Program-made: the position numbers and the translations under genes
Notes under the pieces: generated by a model
What the model was told of the DNA's origin: nothing
Databases searched by the model: none
What the model saw: the letters and a program-made list of their open reading frames with translations, nothing else
Assembly: GCA_009760855.2 (NCBI GenBank)
Contig: WPIO01000040.1
Span: 2,450,501 to 2,514,500, forward strand
Reading direction: 5' to 3'
Source of the DNA: Cristatella mucedo
Lineage: Eukaryota; Bryozoa; Phylactolaemata; Cristatellidae
Length of the DNA: 64,000 bases
Shown here: piece after piece, positions 35,901-47,575 of the stretch
How positions within the stretch are numbered: position 1 is the first letter of the stretch
How the letters are laid out: each line of letters begins with the position of its first letter

Positions 35901-37115
35901 ACGTAACCAAATGTTTGGTTGTAACATCCGCAAGCAGCAGGCCATTAGTTGGAACCGTAATGCTGTAAAAGTTGCCATTCTGCGACGCATCGTGGCTAAG
36001 AGTAAGTGAGATGTCGCTCTAGTAGTTATGCTGATTTCTTTCACACCGATCGGCCGATGCTGCGACCTGGACAACGTTATTTCCAGGTCTCAGCGCTGCA
36101 GACATCGAACGCTTTCTTCTAGTCCAGGGTATGCAGTACTGCTAATAATTCCAGTGCGTTTCACTATTAATTCCATTCAAGACCTTCAGCTCACCTATGC
36201 TCCGAAAGCACCCAACTTAAAACTCGACTAACGTAGCCCAATTTTACCCAGAAACACCCGTTCCTTGAAGCCTTTTCTTAGTCTTCCTTCGTGTGCATAT
36301 AGGTGCCGACCCTTGTTTTTACTTATCAGTTGACATGCTTCTTTGCAAGTTATTGGTGCCGAAAAGATTTAGTGACGCTAGACCACAATACAATATCATT
36401 CTATACTGTTAATGTACTTTACTCACTTGTTGCTCAAAGTCGTGCCTGTTAGTAGGTTCCGAGTAGCGAAGCATGTTTAACTAATGAGAAAAATTAAAAC
36501 TAAACAGCCATTCAAGGCCACTAGATGATTCCTTGCATCCAAACCATGTCAATTCTAAAACTGCTCTGCAGCTTTAACAGATCTTGGCCTTATCATAGTA
36601 GTGCTTGGAACTATCGTTGATGCTAATAACAGTAGCATTGTGAATGCAAGACTTACACAATTCACAAGTTAACTGCCATCACTTGCCTGTCTGAGCTTTT
36701 GTTTAAAAAGAATCTAGCACAGCACACCTGTAAGCATTTGTCCCTAAACGCTCCTACGTTCTAACCTCTCGCTACTAATGTTATTTTTATGTTACAACAG
36801 TATGCATGTTGACTATTCACGGTACCGGTTGCTATATATATATATAATTGTGCTCCCTTTGCGGCATATGACTGCCGAGAAAGAATTGGGTTCTCGGTGA
36901 TATACACCCAATGTAGCATATGAGTCACCCAGGGTGCTTGATTCAGGGCAAGTAGTAATTCCATGCAGCACCAATATAACACTAATACAGCAAACTTTAA
37001 ATGGCCACAAATTATCTCACTTACCACAATTACTGCTGTGCTACACAGATGCACTAAACAACTAATTCTTTACAACAATAACAAACTCCAAAAAACGAGA
37101 AGACACGTGACACAG
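35901..37115. other. Unassigned DNA downstream of RPL21
   Basis: AT-richer than its surroundings. No exon with recognisable motifs; short open frames only. Confidence 0.4.
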
Positions 37116-37121
37116 TTTATT
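37116..37121 (-). promoter_or_regulatory. RPL21 poly(A) signal
   Basis: AATAAA on the minus strand, starting 16 nt after the stop codon. Such a short 3' UTR is normal for a ribosomal protein gene. Confidence 0.75.
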
Positions 37122-37136
37122 GACTTGAACTTAGCT

Positions 37137-39116
37137 CTAAGCAATGAACTCGTACGGTATCGGTTCAACAGTCTGAGGCTTGTTGTTCTTGGTCCTTACA
37201 AAGTGTGCTTCCCGGGGTTGAGGAGCCTACAAACAGGGATAACACGAGGTGGCAAGTGTGCATTCGCAACGGAATCGCAGCCAAATTGACCAAAAAAGTC
37301 AAATGCCAATCAGACAGGCGCCACCATGCGAGGCCACGACAGGCCGGTGCCAAGTCTTGACATGAGATGACAAAGGTTTCGAAGACAAGAAATGCTGTTA
37401 AGATGTTGCTTGCCAACGTTACCTGTCGCTTCAGAACAATAATCTTTCCTTCAGCCTTTGCTGCTGTTTTCCTCTCCTCATTTTCCTTGACTCGCTTAAG
37501 GAAGTCTTCTCTGCACCTCGAAGGCTTGACATGCTCGACTCGTACGTTGATCCTCTTCGGCAGAATACGGCCCCTATAATACAACTATTTTGTATAAACA
37601 ATACAAAACAAACACAACCGTGTAGCATCCAACAAACAATGAAGGTAAGCTGACTAACCAGCCTCATTTGAACAGGCAGAAGAATCCCACGACAATCAAT
37701 CACTAGCACCTGAAGCTGCAAATTAAGGATCGACTGCTGTATAACTCAAACCCTCAACCTGCCACGAAGAGCAAGCACCTTACAACAGGGCCAAGAACCT
37801 AGGACACAAAAAAAAGCTGAACCCCTTAGCATAGATACAGCAAGAAAGATTTTGTGAGAACAAATTATGCACACAGAGCAATGAATATACTATAGATAAT
37901 ATAGGGCAAATGCTCCAACGTCAATGCAACCAATTTTAATCTCGACTTAACTACGAAAACCCTCACACATGCCACCATTAGATTGCATCTCTTTGCAACT
38001 AGTCGAGGATAAACAAGGACAACAGTCTCAAACAAATCAAACAAATTGCAAAAGGATATAAGAGTTTTAAAGTACAGTTTAATTTGCTACAAATGACCTC
38101 AATAACAATAGCTCGACATCTCCACCATCTAGCCAGTACCGCAAGGTCTGGGAGTATTAGGTTTGTAATAATAGTCGACTCGGCTGGTAAGAACGTGCTC
38201 GGGCCATCAAATGGTCTAAAGGGATGCAACATATGTAAAAGGCCATCACGTGCTGCTAGCATATCAACGTGGCTAGCAAAAGTAATAAAACTGGCAACAC
38301 CAAAGGGGGCCACAAGCATACATTGCTATTCAACGAGAGCTGTACATGCGAGCACGTAGCTGTAAAGGTGCAACAAGTGGACATCTGGATATCGAGGTTA
38401 AAGAAGAAACGTAACAAGCTCATCAGCTAAATAAGCAGGAAAAAGCAAGTACAACTATGGCATAGTGCCTGAGAGCAAACAAGAGCATCTCTATATAGGA
38501 TAGGAAAATGAATAATTTCGGATTGACGAGTATTCCGATATCCGACATTCTTATATCGCGCAGTTGACATGCAGTGCACCACACCCTCTATTCCATCGAG
38601 ATCTTAACAACCTTTAAAAAGCATTTTGCATATGCTGTAAAGGAAGCATGACATGCACAGTGCCAGCAGTCCAACCAATCAATGGAGGTATATAGGACTT
38701 ACACATAATCAGACATAACAATAAACTAGATGCACCTACGAAACTGAATAAGCACGACAAACGGCACAATAAACGTACTTCACTCTTTTATTCACGACAA
38801 CACCGACTGCGTGCTGCGTGACGTTGAAAACTCGGCCGGTCCGGCCGTGGTATGACTTGTGGGGCATGCCTTTTTGGATAGCACCATCGCCCTATAAAAA
38901 GGCAGACCAACAGGGTATGATGGAATCGAATACACTTCTGCTACCAAACAAATTGCAAGAGCAACGACACAAACTACAAATTCATACCTTGATGTCGACC
39001 AAATCACCCATCTTATAAACGGTCAAATATTTCGTTAGAGGAGTAATTCCATGATGACGGAACTTCCGGCCGAACATGTACCGCGTACCGCGGCGAATAC
39101 CTTTCGAGTTTACCAT
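37137..39116 (-). CDS. RPL21: 60S ribosomal protein L21 (eL21)
   Basis: Coding exons in transcript order are 39116-38988, 38891-38779, 37573-37423 and 37226-37137. All introns are GT-AG with phases 0, 2, 0. The joined frame is 160 aa, the usual length of animal RPL21. Landmarks are [92 protein letters not shown] and the terminal PIPYEFIA. The protein is a structural component of the large ribosomal subunit in the cytoplasm. A 5' non-coding exon precedes it, and a poly(A) signal follows the stop by 16 nt. The second coding intron carries a decayed LINE tail (38570-38720). No stop or frameshift breaks it, so it is an expressed-type gene and not a processed pseudogene. Confidence 0.97.
37690..37795 (-). 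mobile_element. Degenerate SINE-B in RPL21 intron
   Basis: AAGCTGCAAATTAAGGATCG, CCCTCAACCTGCCACGAAGA and GCAAGCACCTTACAACAGGG follow the SINE-B order at low similarity. Confidence 0.4.
38570..38720 (-). mobile_element. Degenerate LINE family 1 tail in RPL21 intron
   Basis: AGCATTTTGCATATGCTGTA, AAGGAAGCATGACATGCACA and GTGCCAGCA resemble the LINE 3' end in reverse. Confidence 0.4.
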
Positions 39117-40001
39117 TTTGTTTCTACAAGCGTGATGGTGATTACGATTAGTGATGGCGGCATTTGCCGATTAGCAATTACAATTCCGGTGCCTCCGGAT
39201 ACTGAAACCCGGGCAGCACTGGGTGCAGAATTACTCGCTAACGCGGGACAGTTGTCATGACGATTGACGGAGCACACTCACGAGCAAAGATTGACAGCGA
39301 AGACTGGCACGTTCTCTTGAACTTGCAAGATTTAGGTTATCTTTATAATACAACAATTGAAGACGCACCGTTAGCATTAGGCAGCAGTCACCTGGGAATG
39401 AAGACCTACCAAGGAGCTCTGGTGCAGGGGTCCATTCATCCACTCAGCCTAACGCAGCTAAATCACACGAGTCCCGGCCCCAAGAAATTTGACAAGAGCG
39501 CATTTACCGCAGAAGCTCTACTATTGCAATGCAGCACCGCCTTGTAAAAAAGGACTAGACCAATTTACTCGAGAGCGTCGGCAAGCAGCGTTTAGAAACG
39601 ACGTAACCACAGATTAGGCGAGGTAATGACAAACGGACCGAGATTCAGGCCAAGCAAACTTTGCCCCAATCCTAGCGCAGTGAATTAAGAGTCGGCGACA
39701 ACGCGGACAATCGATATACAAACTAGTGAGATCTGCATCACTCGATGCGGTAGCTGAGTTGCCTGCCTTTAGCCAAGACGCGAGGACGTCCGCGCATGCC
39801 ATGTGCCACACATAAGGCGGGCGGCCGGTCGGAATGGATGATTGTCTGGAGACCAAGCCCCGAGCATATTGGCCAACAACACACCATATAAATATGAAAA
39901 GTATATCTTAACAAGCAGACGCTTAGCGTTAGTTAGCCGAACGGGTGTCACTACTATTAACAAAACAAAAACTCACGCAGGAGCGGCTACAATCCACACA
40001 C

Positions 40002-40031
40002 CTTGACAAATATGGCGGCCACGGGAAAAGG
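40002..40031 (-). promoter_or_regulatory. RPL21: RPL21 5' non-coding exon with TOP-like start and YY1-like motif
   Basis: On the minus strand, CCTTTTCCCGTGGCCGCCAT begins here and continues ATTTGTCAAG before a GTGTGT donor at 40001. A pyrimidine-rich start is the TOP signature of ribosomal protein mRNAs. GCCGCCAT is the core of the YY1-type element often seen just inside ribosomal protein gene starts. The matching acceptor (TTGTAG) is at 39124-39125, giving a 7-nt leader AAACAAA before the ATG. The exact cap site is inferred. Confidence 0.7.
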
Positions 40032-40390
40032 AATTGCGTGCGGCTGTGCTCCCCGATCAGCACTTTCGGTGGACATCGACGCAATTAAAACATCTAAATA
40101 ACTTATATTTAAAATATAATTTATTATTTTTCAAGAGATTTAGTCTTTTCCGCAACAAACCCTGTTGCGGATGCAGTGTGTGTACTTCCGCTTGGCAGCG
40201 AAATGTAGGTATCTCATCCGTTGGTCAAGCCAAGGAATGCTATCATGGTGAGCCCATGCGCGCTCCGCGCTAGCCTCACTGGAGCGCGCGAAAAGAGCCT
40301 GCCTGCTGCGCGATTTAAAAAGCGAGCCGTCGTCGGAAGACGGCGCTCGCTTCTGCGAGCATACGTCTCGTTCTCCACCGGCGGGTGAGA

Positions 40391-40433
40391 GGGTGGGGTG
40401 GGGTGGGGTGGGGTGGGGTGGGGTTGGGTGGGG
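40391..40433 (+). repeat. (GGGGT)n short tandem repeat
   Basis: About eight GGGGT units, one with an extra T. They are about 360 bp upstream of the inferred RPL21 transcription start. G-runs of four could form a G-quadruplex. Confidence 0.9.
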
Positions 40434-41141
40434 AGAATCGACGGCCTAGGCTAGCCACCGCCGCCGCAGCTAGCATTCGTCCGGGCGTAGCTTTGCCGCC
40501 GCTGGCTGACTGGCTGCGCGACGACGCACCCGTCGCCGTCAGGGAGCGCGCTGACGCCGCGCTATGGCGCCGGATGCGGAGCGGCTAGCGCAGTTTGGCG
40601 ACGGCCCCGGAGAGAAGAGGGGCTCAGCTCCGCTCGGGGCGGCGCCGCGGCGGCGGAGCCGCTCGGACGCGTCCGATTGCAAGTCCGCCCGTGCCGGCAT
40701 GGTCGCCCGTTGCCGCGACCGGCTCGCCGCGCCGGCTCGTCGTCGGCCGCAGTCGCCGCCGTAGCAGCTGCTGTGGGTTCGCGTGAGCGCTCGCTCTCGC
40801 GTGGGTTGCCGTTCAGCTCGCTGTGCCGGTTCTTCTTTATTTCTTTCTTTTCTTTTTACTTGTATTTGCCGCCAACCGTCTTTAATTTTACCAACCTGGC
40901 CGCCTCCAGCGCATGAGAGCCTGGCGCATGAGAGCCTGGCGTGCCGAGCTCCGTCCGAGGAGTCCGCTTCGGCTTCGTTCCGTTTTGATGAGATGCGCCC
41001 TGCTCTCGGTTGCCCGTGTCGGGTGCGAATCGCCCGACCGTCGATTGCTGCTCGGTAGCGAGAAGCGAGACACGTCACGTGCTCATTCTCGAAGAGGGCA
41101 CTGCATAACACGGCAGCTGCTCTTTGCTGCTACTATGTCTT
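40434..41141. other. CpG-rich stretch upstream of RPL21, no recognised gene
   Basis: CpG-dense DNA with overlapping open frames on both strands (up to 190 codons at 40539-41111 minus). None has a recognised motif. A divergent promoter or first exon is possible but not shown. Confidence 0.35.
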
Positions 41142-41228
41142 AATAACAATAGTAATAATAATAATGCACTTGATAAAAGCACCCTCGGAGAACTTAATCT
41201 CTCTCTAGGTGCTTTACATTTGCTGCTT
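41142..41228 (-). mobile_element. LINE family 1 3'-tail fragment
   Basis: AATAATAATAATGCACTTGA, TAAAAGCACCCTCGGAGAAC, TTAATCTCTCTCTAGGTGCT, TTACATTTGCTGC. Confidence 0.85.
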
Positions 41229-42498
41229 GGCTGGCACGTGTAAAGAAGTGCGATAGATTTACTTCTCACTTTGGGCGCTGTGGACTGTCTTACTAGTATC
41301 GTAATCATTGCCAGCCCCGTGCATTGAAGTTAATGTTGGGCATACCCATTAGTTAAGGTGAGGCTTGACCGACCAATGGATGGCTTCTGAGCCATGTGTA
41401 TGCTACATAATATGTACATGTGTATGATACATAATGTGACCAGTCTCATAGCCTGCCTAATTCGGTTGGATGGTGGTCGTATGATGCACGTGCCCCCCTC
41501 TCTCTCGGTCGCTTTGGTGCTACTAGACCGGAGCAATTGTTCCTCGTCGAGCGAACCAGCCATGCCTGCGCTGTTTGTAATGCAGACACAGAATCTGCAG
41601 TAAAGCTGGCAAGGACCAAGATGCGGCAGTGCTGTCGCTCTGCTTACTAGGATGCAGCAGCATCAGCAGCAAGCCCCCCCCATGTGACCATGCTTGGTTG
41701 ATTGCCCATGACTTGCAGGTTTAAAGAAATAGCGTGTGGCTTGAAGAATCGGCAGCCGGACTTCTGCAGCGCTAAGTGTCCCACTACATTAAATAGAAAG
41801 AAGAGGTTCTTGTTATGCTTTCGTGCTGAATCCTAGACATCCGAACCCACAGACGGGAGCCAGCTCTTGAATAACCAGCTCTTGCTTATGCTCTCGGGTC
41901 CTGTTGAGCATACTCAGAGCAGCAGGACTCGTGTAGGCAGGCCTCTGAGCCTGTTGCACGTTCCCAGGCGACCAGGTGATTGATTGCTTGATGCTAGCTG
42001 CTGCTGAGTTATGGTGTGGTGTGGTGGAGAGACTAAAAAGCTGGAACTCACTTTGTATCAGCCATGCGATCTGATGATGATCTGACCGAGTTTTCTAGTA
42101 ATGGCACTGTCTCGTGCCATATTGGCTTTTTCTTTGCTGTTTCCATAATTACAATTGCAGATCGTCACTGCAGCCCTAATCTGCCTCTTCAATTACCGAG
42201 CCATCCTTGAGAGTGGCTGAGAATACTGCAGAGCACAGTATTTCCTCCTTAGCTTGCTGTATCTTGAGCCCACTATCTGCTTTCCCTTAGTGGAATCTCA
42301 CTACCTGCGTATATTTATGTAATATGCTCAGTCAATATAATTTCCAGCAGGCAAACTTTGTTGTATAGCATTGACCTGATATCTCGTCAATGTCTGACAA
42401 GACCTAGTTTGTTGTGATGGCATCTGCTTGCATTTCTGCCGAGCTCTCTCTCCCTCTGCCTCCCTCCGCCTCTCCCCATCCCTCCGTTTCTCCCCATC
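41229..42498. other. No recognised gene
   Basis: Only short open frames, and no repeat match was noticed. Confidence 0.4.
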
Positions 42499-42537
42499 CC
42501 TGTCTCTCTCTCTCTCTCTCTCTCCCCCTCTCTCTCT

Positions 42538-42634
<97 letters not shown>

Positions 42635-42677
42635 CCTCTCTCTCTCTCTCCCCCTCTCTCCCCCTCTCTCTCTCTCA
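42499..42677. repeat. (CT)n microsatellite
   Basis: About 180 bp of CT repeat with CCCC interruptions. Confidence 0.95.
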
Positions 42678-43280
42678 TCTCGTGTTCTGCTTGTCCCTTT
42701 TGTGCCATCCTCTTTGTTTCCTGTCTTTTATGTGTTCTTTGTAACTGTCTGCTAGCTGCACATCTACTGGCTTTTTCAGACTACCAGCATTCTGCTAGGT
42801 CTTCTTACTTGTGAGAGCTTTTAGATTGTAGGCGCCCCCTGTCTACTGATCTAACCTACTCTTCTTCGCTGGCTTGCTCGGCGCTGGACACCCAGATGTC
42901 ACTTTCTGAAATAATGGGGAATGTCCTTTCATCTCGAAGAGATGGCTCTGGAAAATGGCTTCCTCGAGCGGCTCTATAGGGCGCCGTGTGAGAGTTTGTC
43001 CATTAGCTTGCCGTCATTTTCCCTTTCTTCTCTTAGTTTATATTTAATTGCAAAATATAATGCTGATTACAGGTCGCAAATTCTCGTCCTTCTTTTGGAT
43101 TTCCTGTGAGATCTTTTGCTGCTGGTTCGTGACCTCAATCCTTCCTTCTCCCTTCCGGCTGCCCACCCACCTTCCCTTCCTCCTTCCTGTCCGTACACTC
43201 TCCGTCCTGCCTGTCCCTCTTCTTCCTTTCTCCCCTTTCGCTCCTACTTCCCTCCCTACTTCCCTCCCACCCTTCTCACT

Positions 43281-43440
43281 GGGCCGTGATAGCCCAGGAG
43301 GTAAGGTGCTCGCCCTTCACGACTGAGGTCGCGGGTTCGAATCCTGCCGTGGGCGATCCTGCATGGCCAACTGCAAACGATGACGAAAGCCGTCGAGGCT
43401 CTTCTGCTGCTACACAAATGAATGAAGCAGTTAAATAAGC
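43281..43440 (+). mobile_element. SINE-B (tRNA-derived), best copy
   Basis: The head GGGCCGTGATAGCCCAGGAG and AAGGTGCTCGCCCTTCACGA contains an A-box. GGTCGCGGGTTCGAATCCTG is a canonical B-box. The body continues GATGACGAAAGCCGTCGAGG and CTCTTCTGCTGCTACACAAA, and the tail is ATGAATGAAGCAGTTAAATA. The head is tRNA-like but the rest does not fold as a tRNA. Confidence 0.8.
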
Positions 43441-44733
43441 TTTTATTCATTTATTTACTCATTCTCTTCCTCACTCCTTCCCATCCACCCTCCTTCCTGT
43501 CTGTCCTCCTTACTTTCTTTCCACCTTCCTTCTCGTCCTTCTTTCCCCACCTTTATTCCCTCTCTCTCCCTCCCACCTTCCCTGGGAGTTTTAAAAACAT
43601 TGGCTCACCTTTCGGATGTATTCAACGTTGACCCTTTTTTCTTTGTAATTTATGTTTTTCCTTGGGACAGATGTCACCATTTCCTTGCTTATATTGAGGT
43701 AGATGTAGCAGCTATTTTCTTTATTTATTATTATTTTATTTTAGGCAGTCAATTTAGCTTCATAAGCAGTCTTACCTTGTACTATGTTCAAACCTGAGCA
43801 CTGGCAGCACTGGCCACTTAGTGGTGCCGTGCTCATCTGATCTCCTGTGTGCGCATGCGTGTGTGCGCGAGCGAGTGGCCTCGTGCTTTTCATTTAGTCT
43901 TTTGCAGCGCTGCAGTCGTCCACACGACGATTTCTTTTGTCGGTCCCTGGGCTAGCGCTGGCAAATCCAGGACGGAGGCGCTGCTGCTGCAGCAGCCAGC
44001 CTGGCCCTGTTTGCATAGTGCTACTCGGGAGTGCCCATTTGCACGATCGCCTTTCTGTCTCCCTGCTAACTATGCCGGCAGCTATTCTGGCCACCGAGTG
44101 AGAACTTTCCATCTGTCTGCCGCTGCCTCGCTACCGTGTTGCTGCTGCCTCACTTTGATGATAGTCACACGCCCCCTCTTCCTCGGCTGGGGGGGGAGGG
44201 GGGCACGTGCTCGCTGCTGCTGGGGGGGAGGAGCTACTGGAGCTGCTGGAGCCTCTGGGCGTTCATTCTGCACTCTTCTCGGTGAACTCGTGCACAGATG
44301 GGAGACTCCGGAAGGTGACGTCTCAGCGATGAGACGTGATGCAATCCTCCTTCGCAGGAGCTCACCGGTTTCTCGTGTGTGAAAGGACCGCCATTCGATT
44401 GTTAGCTAAGTAAATGAGCCTATTGGCAGTGAAGGTTTGCATTGGCCTAAACCACTGATCGGATGGAGCATTTTGATCAGGCTATGGCATGACCGAGGGC
44501 CATCTAGCTTTGGCTGCTGCTAGGAAGAAGAGCAGGTCAATATCGTAGGCATATGGCTGCAAGTCTGCACACAAGTGGTGTAGGCTTGCAGTAGCCGGAG
44601 GTTGGGCACTCCCATATGCTACCAGTGTGCCAGCTGGCTGGCCAGTAAGTAATATCCCTCTTGACAATACAGGACATGCTCAGGATGTACTCGGTGCGTG
44701 TGTTCGCGTGCCTCTGTGTGTGTGTTCGCGTGC

Positions 44734-44734
<1 letters not shown>
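43441..44734. other. No recognised gene
   Basis: Pyrimidine-rich then mixed DNA. An open frame of 177 codons (43849-44382 plus) is Cys/Ala/Gly-rich with no recognised motif, and I do not call it a gene. Confidence 0.4.

Positions 44735-44781
<47 letters not shown>
44735..44781. repeat. (GT)n microsatellite
   Basis: About 47 bp of GT repeat, preceded by short GTGTGT blocks. Confidence 0.95.
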
Positions 44782-44785
<4 letters not shown>

Positions 44786-44799
44786 ATGGGTGCACGCTC

Positions 44800-45994
44800 G
44801 CGTGTACAAATGTGGGGCCCACACCTGCATATCAAAAGTAAAAAGTAAAGTAATCAAATCAAATAATATTTGTTAATAGTTATTAGCTTAGTTGTTAGTA
44901 ATACAATTTAAGGATTTTAATTGTTAATTATTTAATAATTTTAATGGTTTGATTTAATTAATTAACTTAAATCACCTGCGATACTTTTGATGCACCTTGA
45001 GTGCACGAACTATGTTACTCGAGCATTGTTTGGCCCAGAAAACTCTTATGATGTGCACCTCCCAGAAAGCTCTTATGATGTGCACCTCCGTGGGGTAGTC
45101 AGCTCAACTTGTGTTGTGCCAGCAACCACCAGCTGGTGAGCCTCTCCCCCTCCGTCAAGAGGATGTCCACTCCTGTGTACGTCATAGTGGTTTCATCGGC
45201 TTCCATTGAGCTTGGTGCTATAGAAATTGATAGGGTGGCTGTCATTTTGAGGTGGCGCTTTTGTTTAGGTTGGCTGAGATGGCTGCCACACTCACTCACT
45301 CACCCACCCACCCACCAGGCCCTTGTCCAGACTAATTCTGTCAGCAGGCCTGCAGATTTACAAAACCACTCTAACGTGGTAATTATCTAAATGCATTTAT
45401 TAAAGATCTAGTCAATAGGCACTGCACCCATGATTTGTTGGGGGAGCCCATCGGCCTGCATTCTTGTGAAGTCCTCTCGGAACTAACTGTAAATATGAGT
45501 GCAGATCTTTGCTTAAGCATCCAAAAAGGAGTCATCTTGTCACGTGCTGCATTCTTGTCACGTGCTGTTGCACCACGCTAATTCTCGGTCAGTGGCCATC
45601 AACTGGAGCGTGTGGCCATCTATGCCAGCTCGGCGCTTCACTGCTTTATACTATGCCGCCTTCAGTCTACTACCGAAGCATTCCATGCAGGTCGTAGAAC
45701 CGCCTCCTAGAGTAAGCGGCAGGTCTTTCAGGAACCTCCTGCTCTAACTTCCGACCGCTTGCTATCTTACTGGGTACTCTTTGGAACGTCGTCCTCTCGT
45801 AGATGATAGCAGCAGCTACTGCTTGACGGTCTCGGGCTGCGTACTAGTACACTGGGCAGCCCCTTTTACCAGAGCAAGACTCCCTACCCAAAAAAAAAAG
45901 GAACTCAGAGGCGTGCTTAAATCAAGTTCTCGATGTGCGTCGCGAGAAAAGCGGAGCCTAGGAGACAGTGACCCGAGAACAACAAGTCGACTTC
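44800..45994. other. No recognised gene
   Basis: AT-rich then mixed sequence with no motif or repeat assignable. Confidence 0.4.
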
Positions 45995-46016
45995 TTCCTT
46001 TCTTTCCCCATTTTCT

Positions 46017-46094
46017 GCAAATGTAAAGCGCCTAGAAAGAGATTAAGTTCTCTGAGGGCGCTTCATCAAGTGCAATATTATTATATTATTATTA
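46017..46094 (+). mobile_element. Very short LINE family 1 insertion with target duplication
   Basis: Only 78 bp of the LINE 3' end (GCAAATGTAAAGCGCCTAGA to the ATT tail) is present. It is flanked by a perfect 22-bp direct repeat (45995-46016 and 46095-46116; core CCTTTCTTTCCCCATTTTCT). This is a textbook 5'-truncated target-primed insertion. Confidence 0.92.
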
Positions 46095-46571
46095 TTCCTT
46101 TCTTTCCCCATTTTCTTCTTTCTTTTCTTCCTCCTTTCAAGGAGAACGCTGGCAAGCAGACACTGTGGACATTTGCGATGTGTGATGATAATTTGCAGTG
46201 TCGCACAAGGGCTGGAAACATCAGAAGAAATGTGTGAGTCGAAAGGCGGAGTTTACGTGAGGGGAGACAGGAGAAATTTGGTGACGATTTCGACAGATGA
46301 TTCGATGTACCTCTTCTAAATACCTGAAGTCTCGTTCCGATTGAGAATGACAGGATACTCTTAATTTTCTTTAACGGAAAATGGGAGAAAGACGTTGTGG
46401 CAGGGGTTTTCTGTATTCGGTCGTTTGGCAGACCGCCTTGGTCGTGCCATGTTTTAAGTTATGGTGTTATGCCAGAGCTCAGTCTCTCTTGCAGCAAGCT
46501 GCATCTTGGACCAAGCTGCCTGTAGACCTGAGAGAGAGAGAGAGGAGCTTGCAATTGATTCTATCCTTGAT

Positions 46572-46635
<64 letters not shown>
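46572..46635. repeat. (GA)n microsatellite inside a near-duplicate segment
   Basis: GA repeat flanked on both sides by copies of GGAGCTTGCAATTGATTCTA/GGAGCTTGCAATCGATTCTA and TCCTTGATAGGG (46546-46577 and 46649-46680). Confidence 0.9.
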
Positions 46636-46641
<6 letters not shown>

Positions 46642-46739
46642 AGAGAGAGGAGCTTGCAATCGATTCTATCCTTGATAGGGGGCAATTGAAGCTCGGACAG
46701 AAGTGGGTGATGTGGCAGCTCAGCTGTTGACTACGAATT

Positions 46740-47245
46740 AGATGGGCTGCTGCAGTGTTCCTCAGCTGAAAGTCGGCCGACTTTACAGAGTGGAGGCAGT
46801 GCGCTCATCTGATGACCATCAAGTCCATCAGGAGCAGCTCTGGAGCAGCTCGCTGGCCCAGACTACAAGCAGGCATCGTAGGAGTGATGAGAGATGAGCC
46901 AATCTTGAGAGTGACGTCTTCCGGCACTGGAGCAGGCGACTCAGGGCTTGCCCATAACTATTATAATGGTCATATCATTGCTAACCTTCATGCAGTTAGT
47001 GGGGCCGCCCAAGTGTCACTGTCGTCGATGCAGGCTGCTGGGAAAGTAAGTGAATTAGGTGCAGAGCAAGGCCCAGGAAGGCACAGAGGTACGAGGTCGG
47101 GTAGAGCTGAGTGTCATCGGCAAAGAATGAGAGCCGAGATTGTGTTTGGCTATGACATTGGCCAGAGGGAGAGCGTAGATGGTGAATAGATGAGTGCCCA
47201 AGGCCGAATCCCGAGGTACGGCATACTTTAAGAGCTCGCCGGACG
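46740..47245 (-). mobile_element. Degenerate LINE RT fragment
   Basis: Minus-strand frames read YGVPRDSALG, LANVIAKHNLGSHS and FADDTQLYP, matching the KYGVPQGSVLG, LADVIAKHNLGFHF and YADDTQLYL of family 1. It is heavily decayed. Confidence 0.65.
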
Positions 47246-47290
47246 ACCGGCAGCATGCTGATTAAACAGCCTCCGGTCTGTATAGTGACA

Positions 47291-47425
47291 GAATAATAAT
47301 AATAATAATAATGCACTTGATAAAGCGCCCTCAGAGAACTTAATCTCTTTCTAGGCGCTTTACATTTGCTGCAAAGTGAAATGCAATTGAATGGTAAGTA
47401 AAATCATGCTTGAAAAACAAACAAA
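47291..47425 (-). mobile_element. LINE family 1 3' end
   Basis: (AAT)n, then GCACTTGATAAAGCGCCCTC, AGAGAACTTAATCTCTTTCT, AGGCGCTTTACATTTGCTGC and downstream UTR-like sequence. It is a well-preserved tail. Confidence 0.85.
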
Positions 47426-47427
47426 AT

Positions 47428-47575
47428 GACAGAAGAGCCTTTACGGCTATCGCCACCGCTTGCAGCCGCAATAAAGGATCGCCCACTGCCGGATTCGAAC
47501 CCACGACCTCGGGGCCGAGGTCTTTTAAAGCAGCCGCCTTACGGAGTGCATGCCATTACGGCTCACCAATGCATA
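47428..47575 (-). mobile_element. SINE-B, minus orientation
   Basis: AGAAGAGCCTTTACGGCTAT, CCACCGCTTGCAGCCGCAAT, then GGATTCGAACCCACGACCTC. Confidence 0.75.

Noticed and set aside
39257-39547. 96-codon open frame opposite the RPL21 5' intron
   Set aside because: No motif, and it lies inside the inferred intron. Kept only as unassigned.
43281-43360. Possible tRNA gene with canonical A and B boxes
   Set aside because: The acceptor and anticodon stems do not pair, and a shared non-tRNA body follows in several other copies. It is a SINE head.
43849-44382. 177-codon open frame, plus strand
   Set aside because: No recognised domain, biased Cys/Ala/Gly composition, no supporting splice or homology signal visible.
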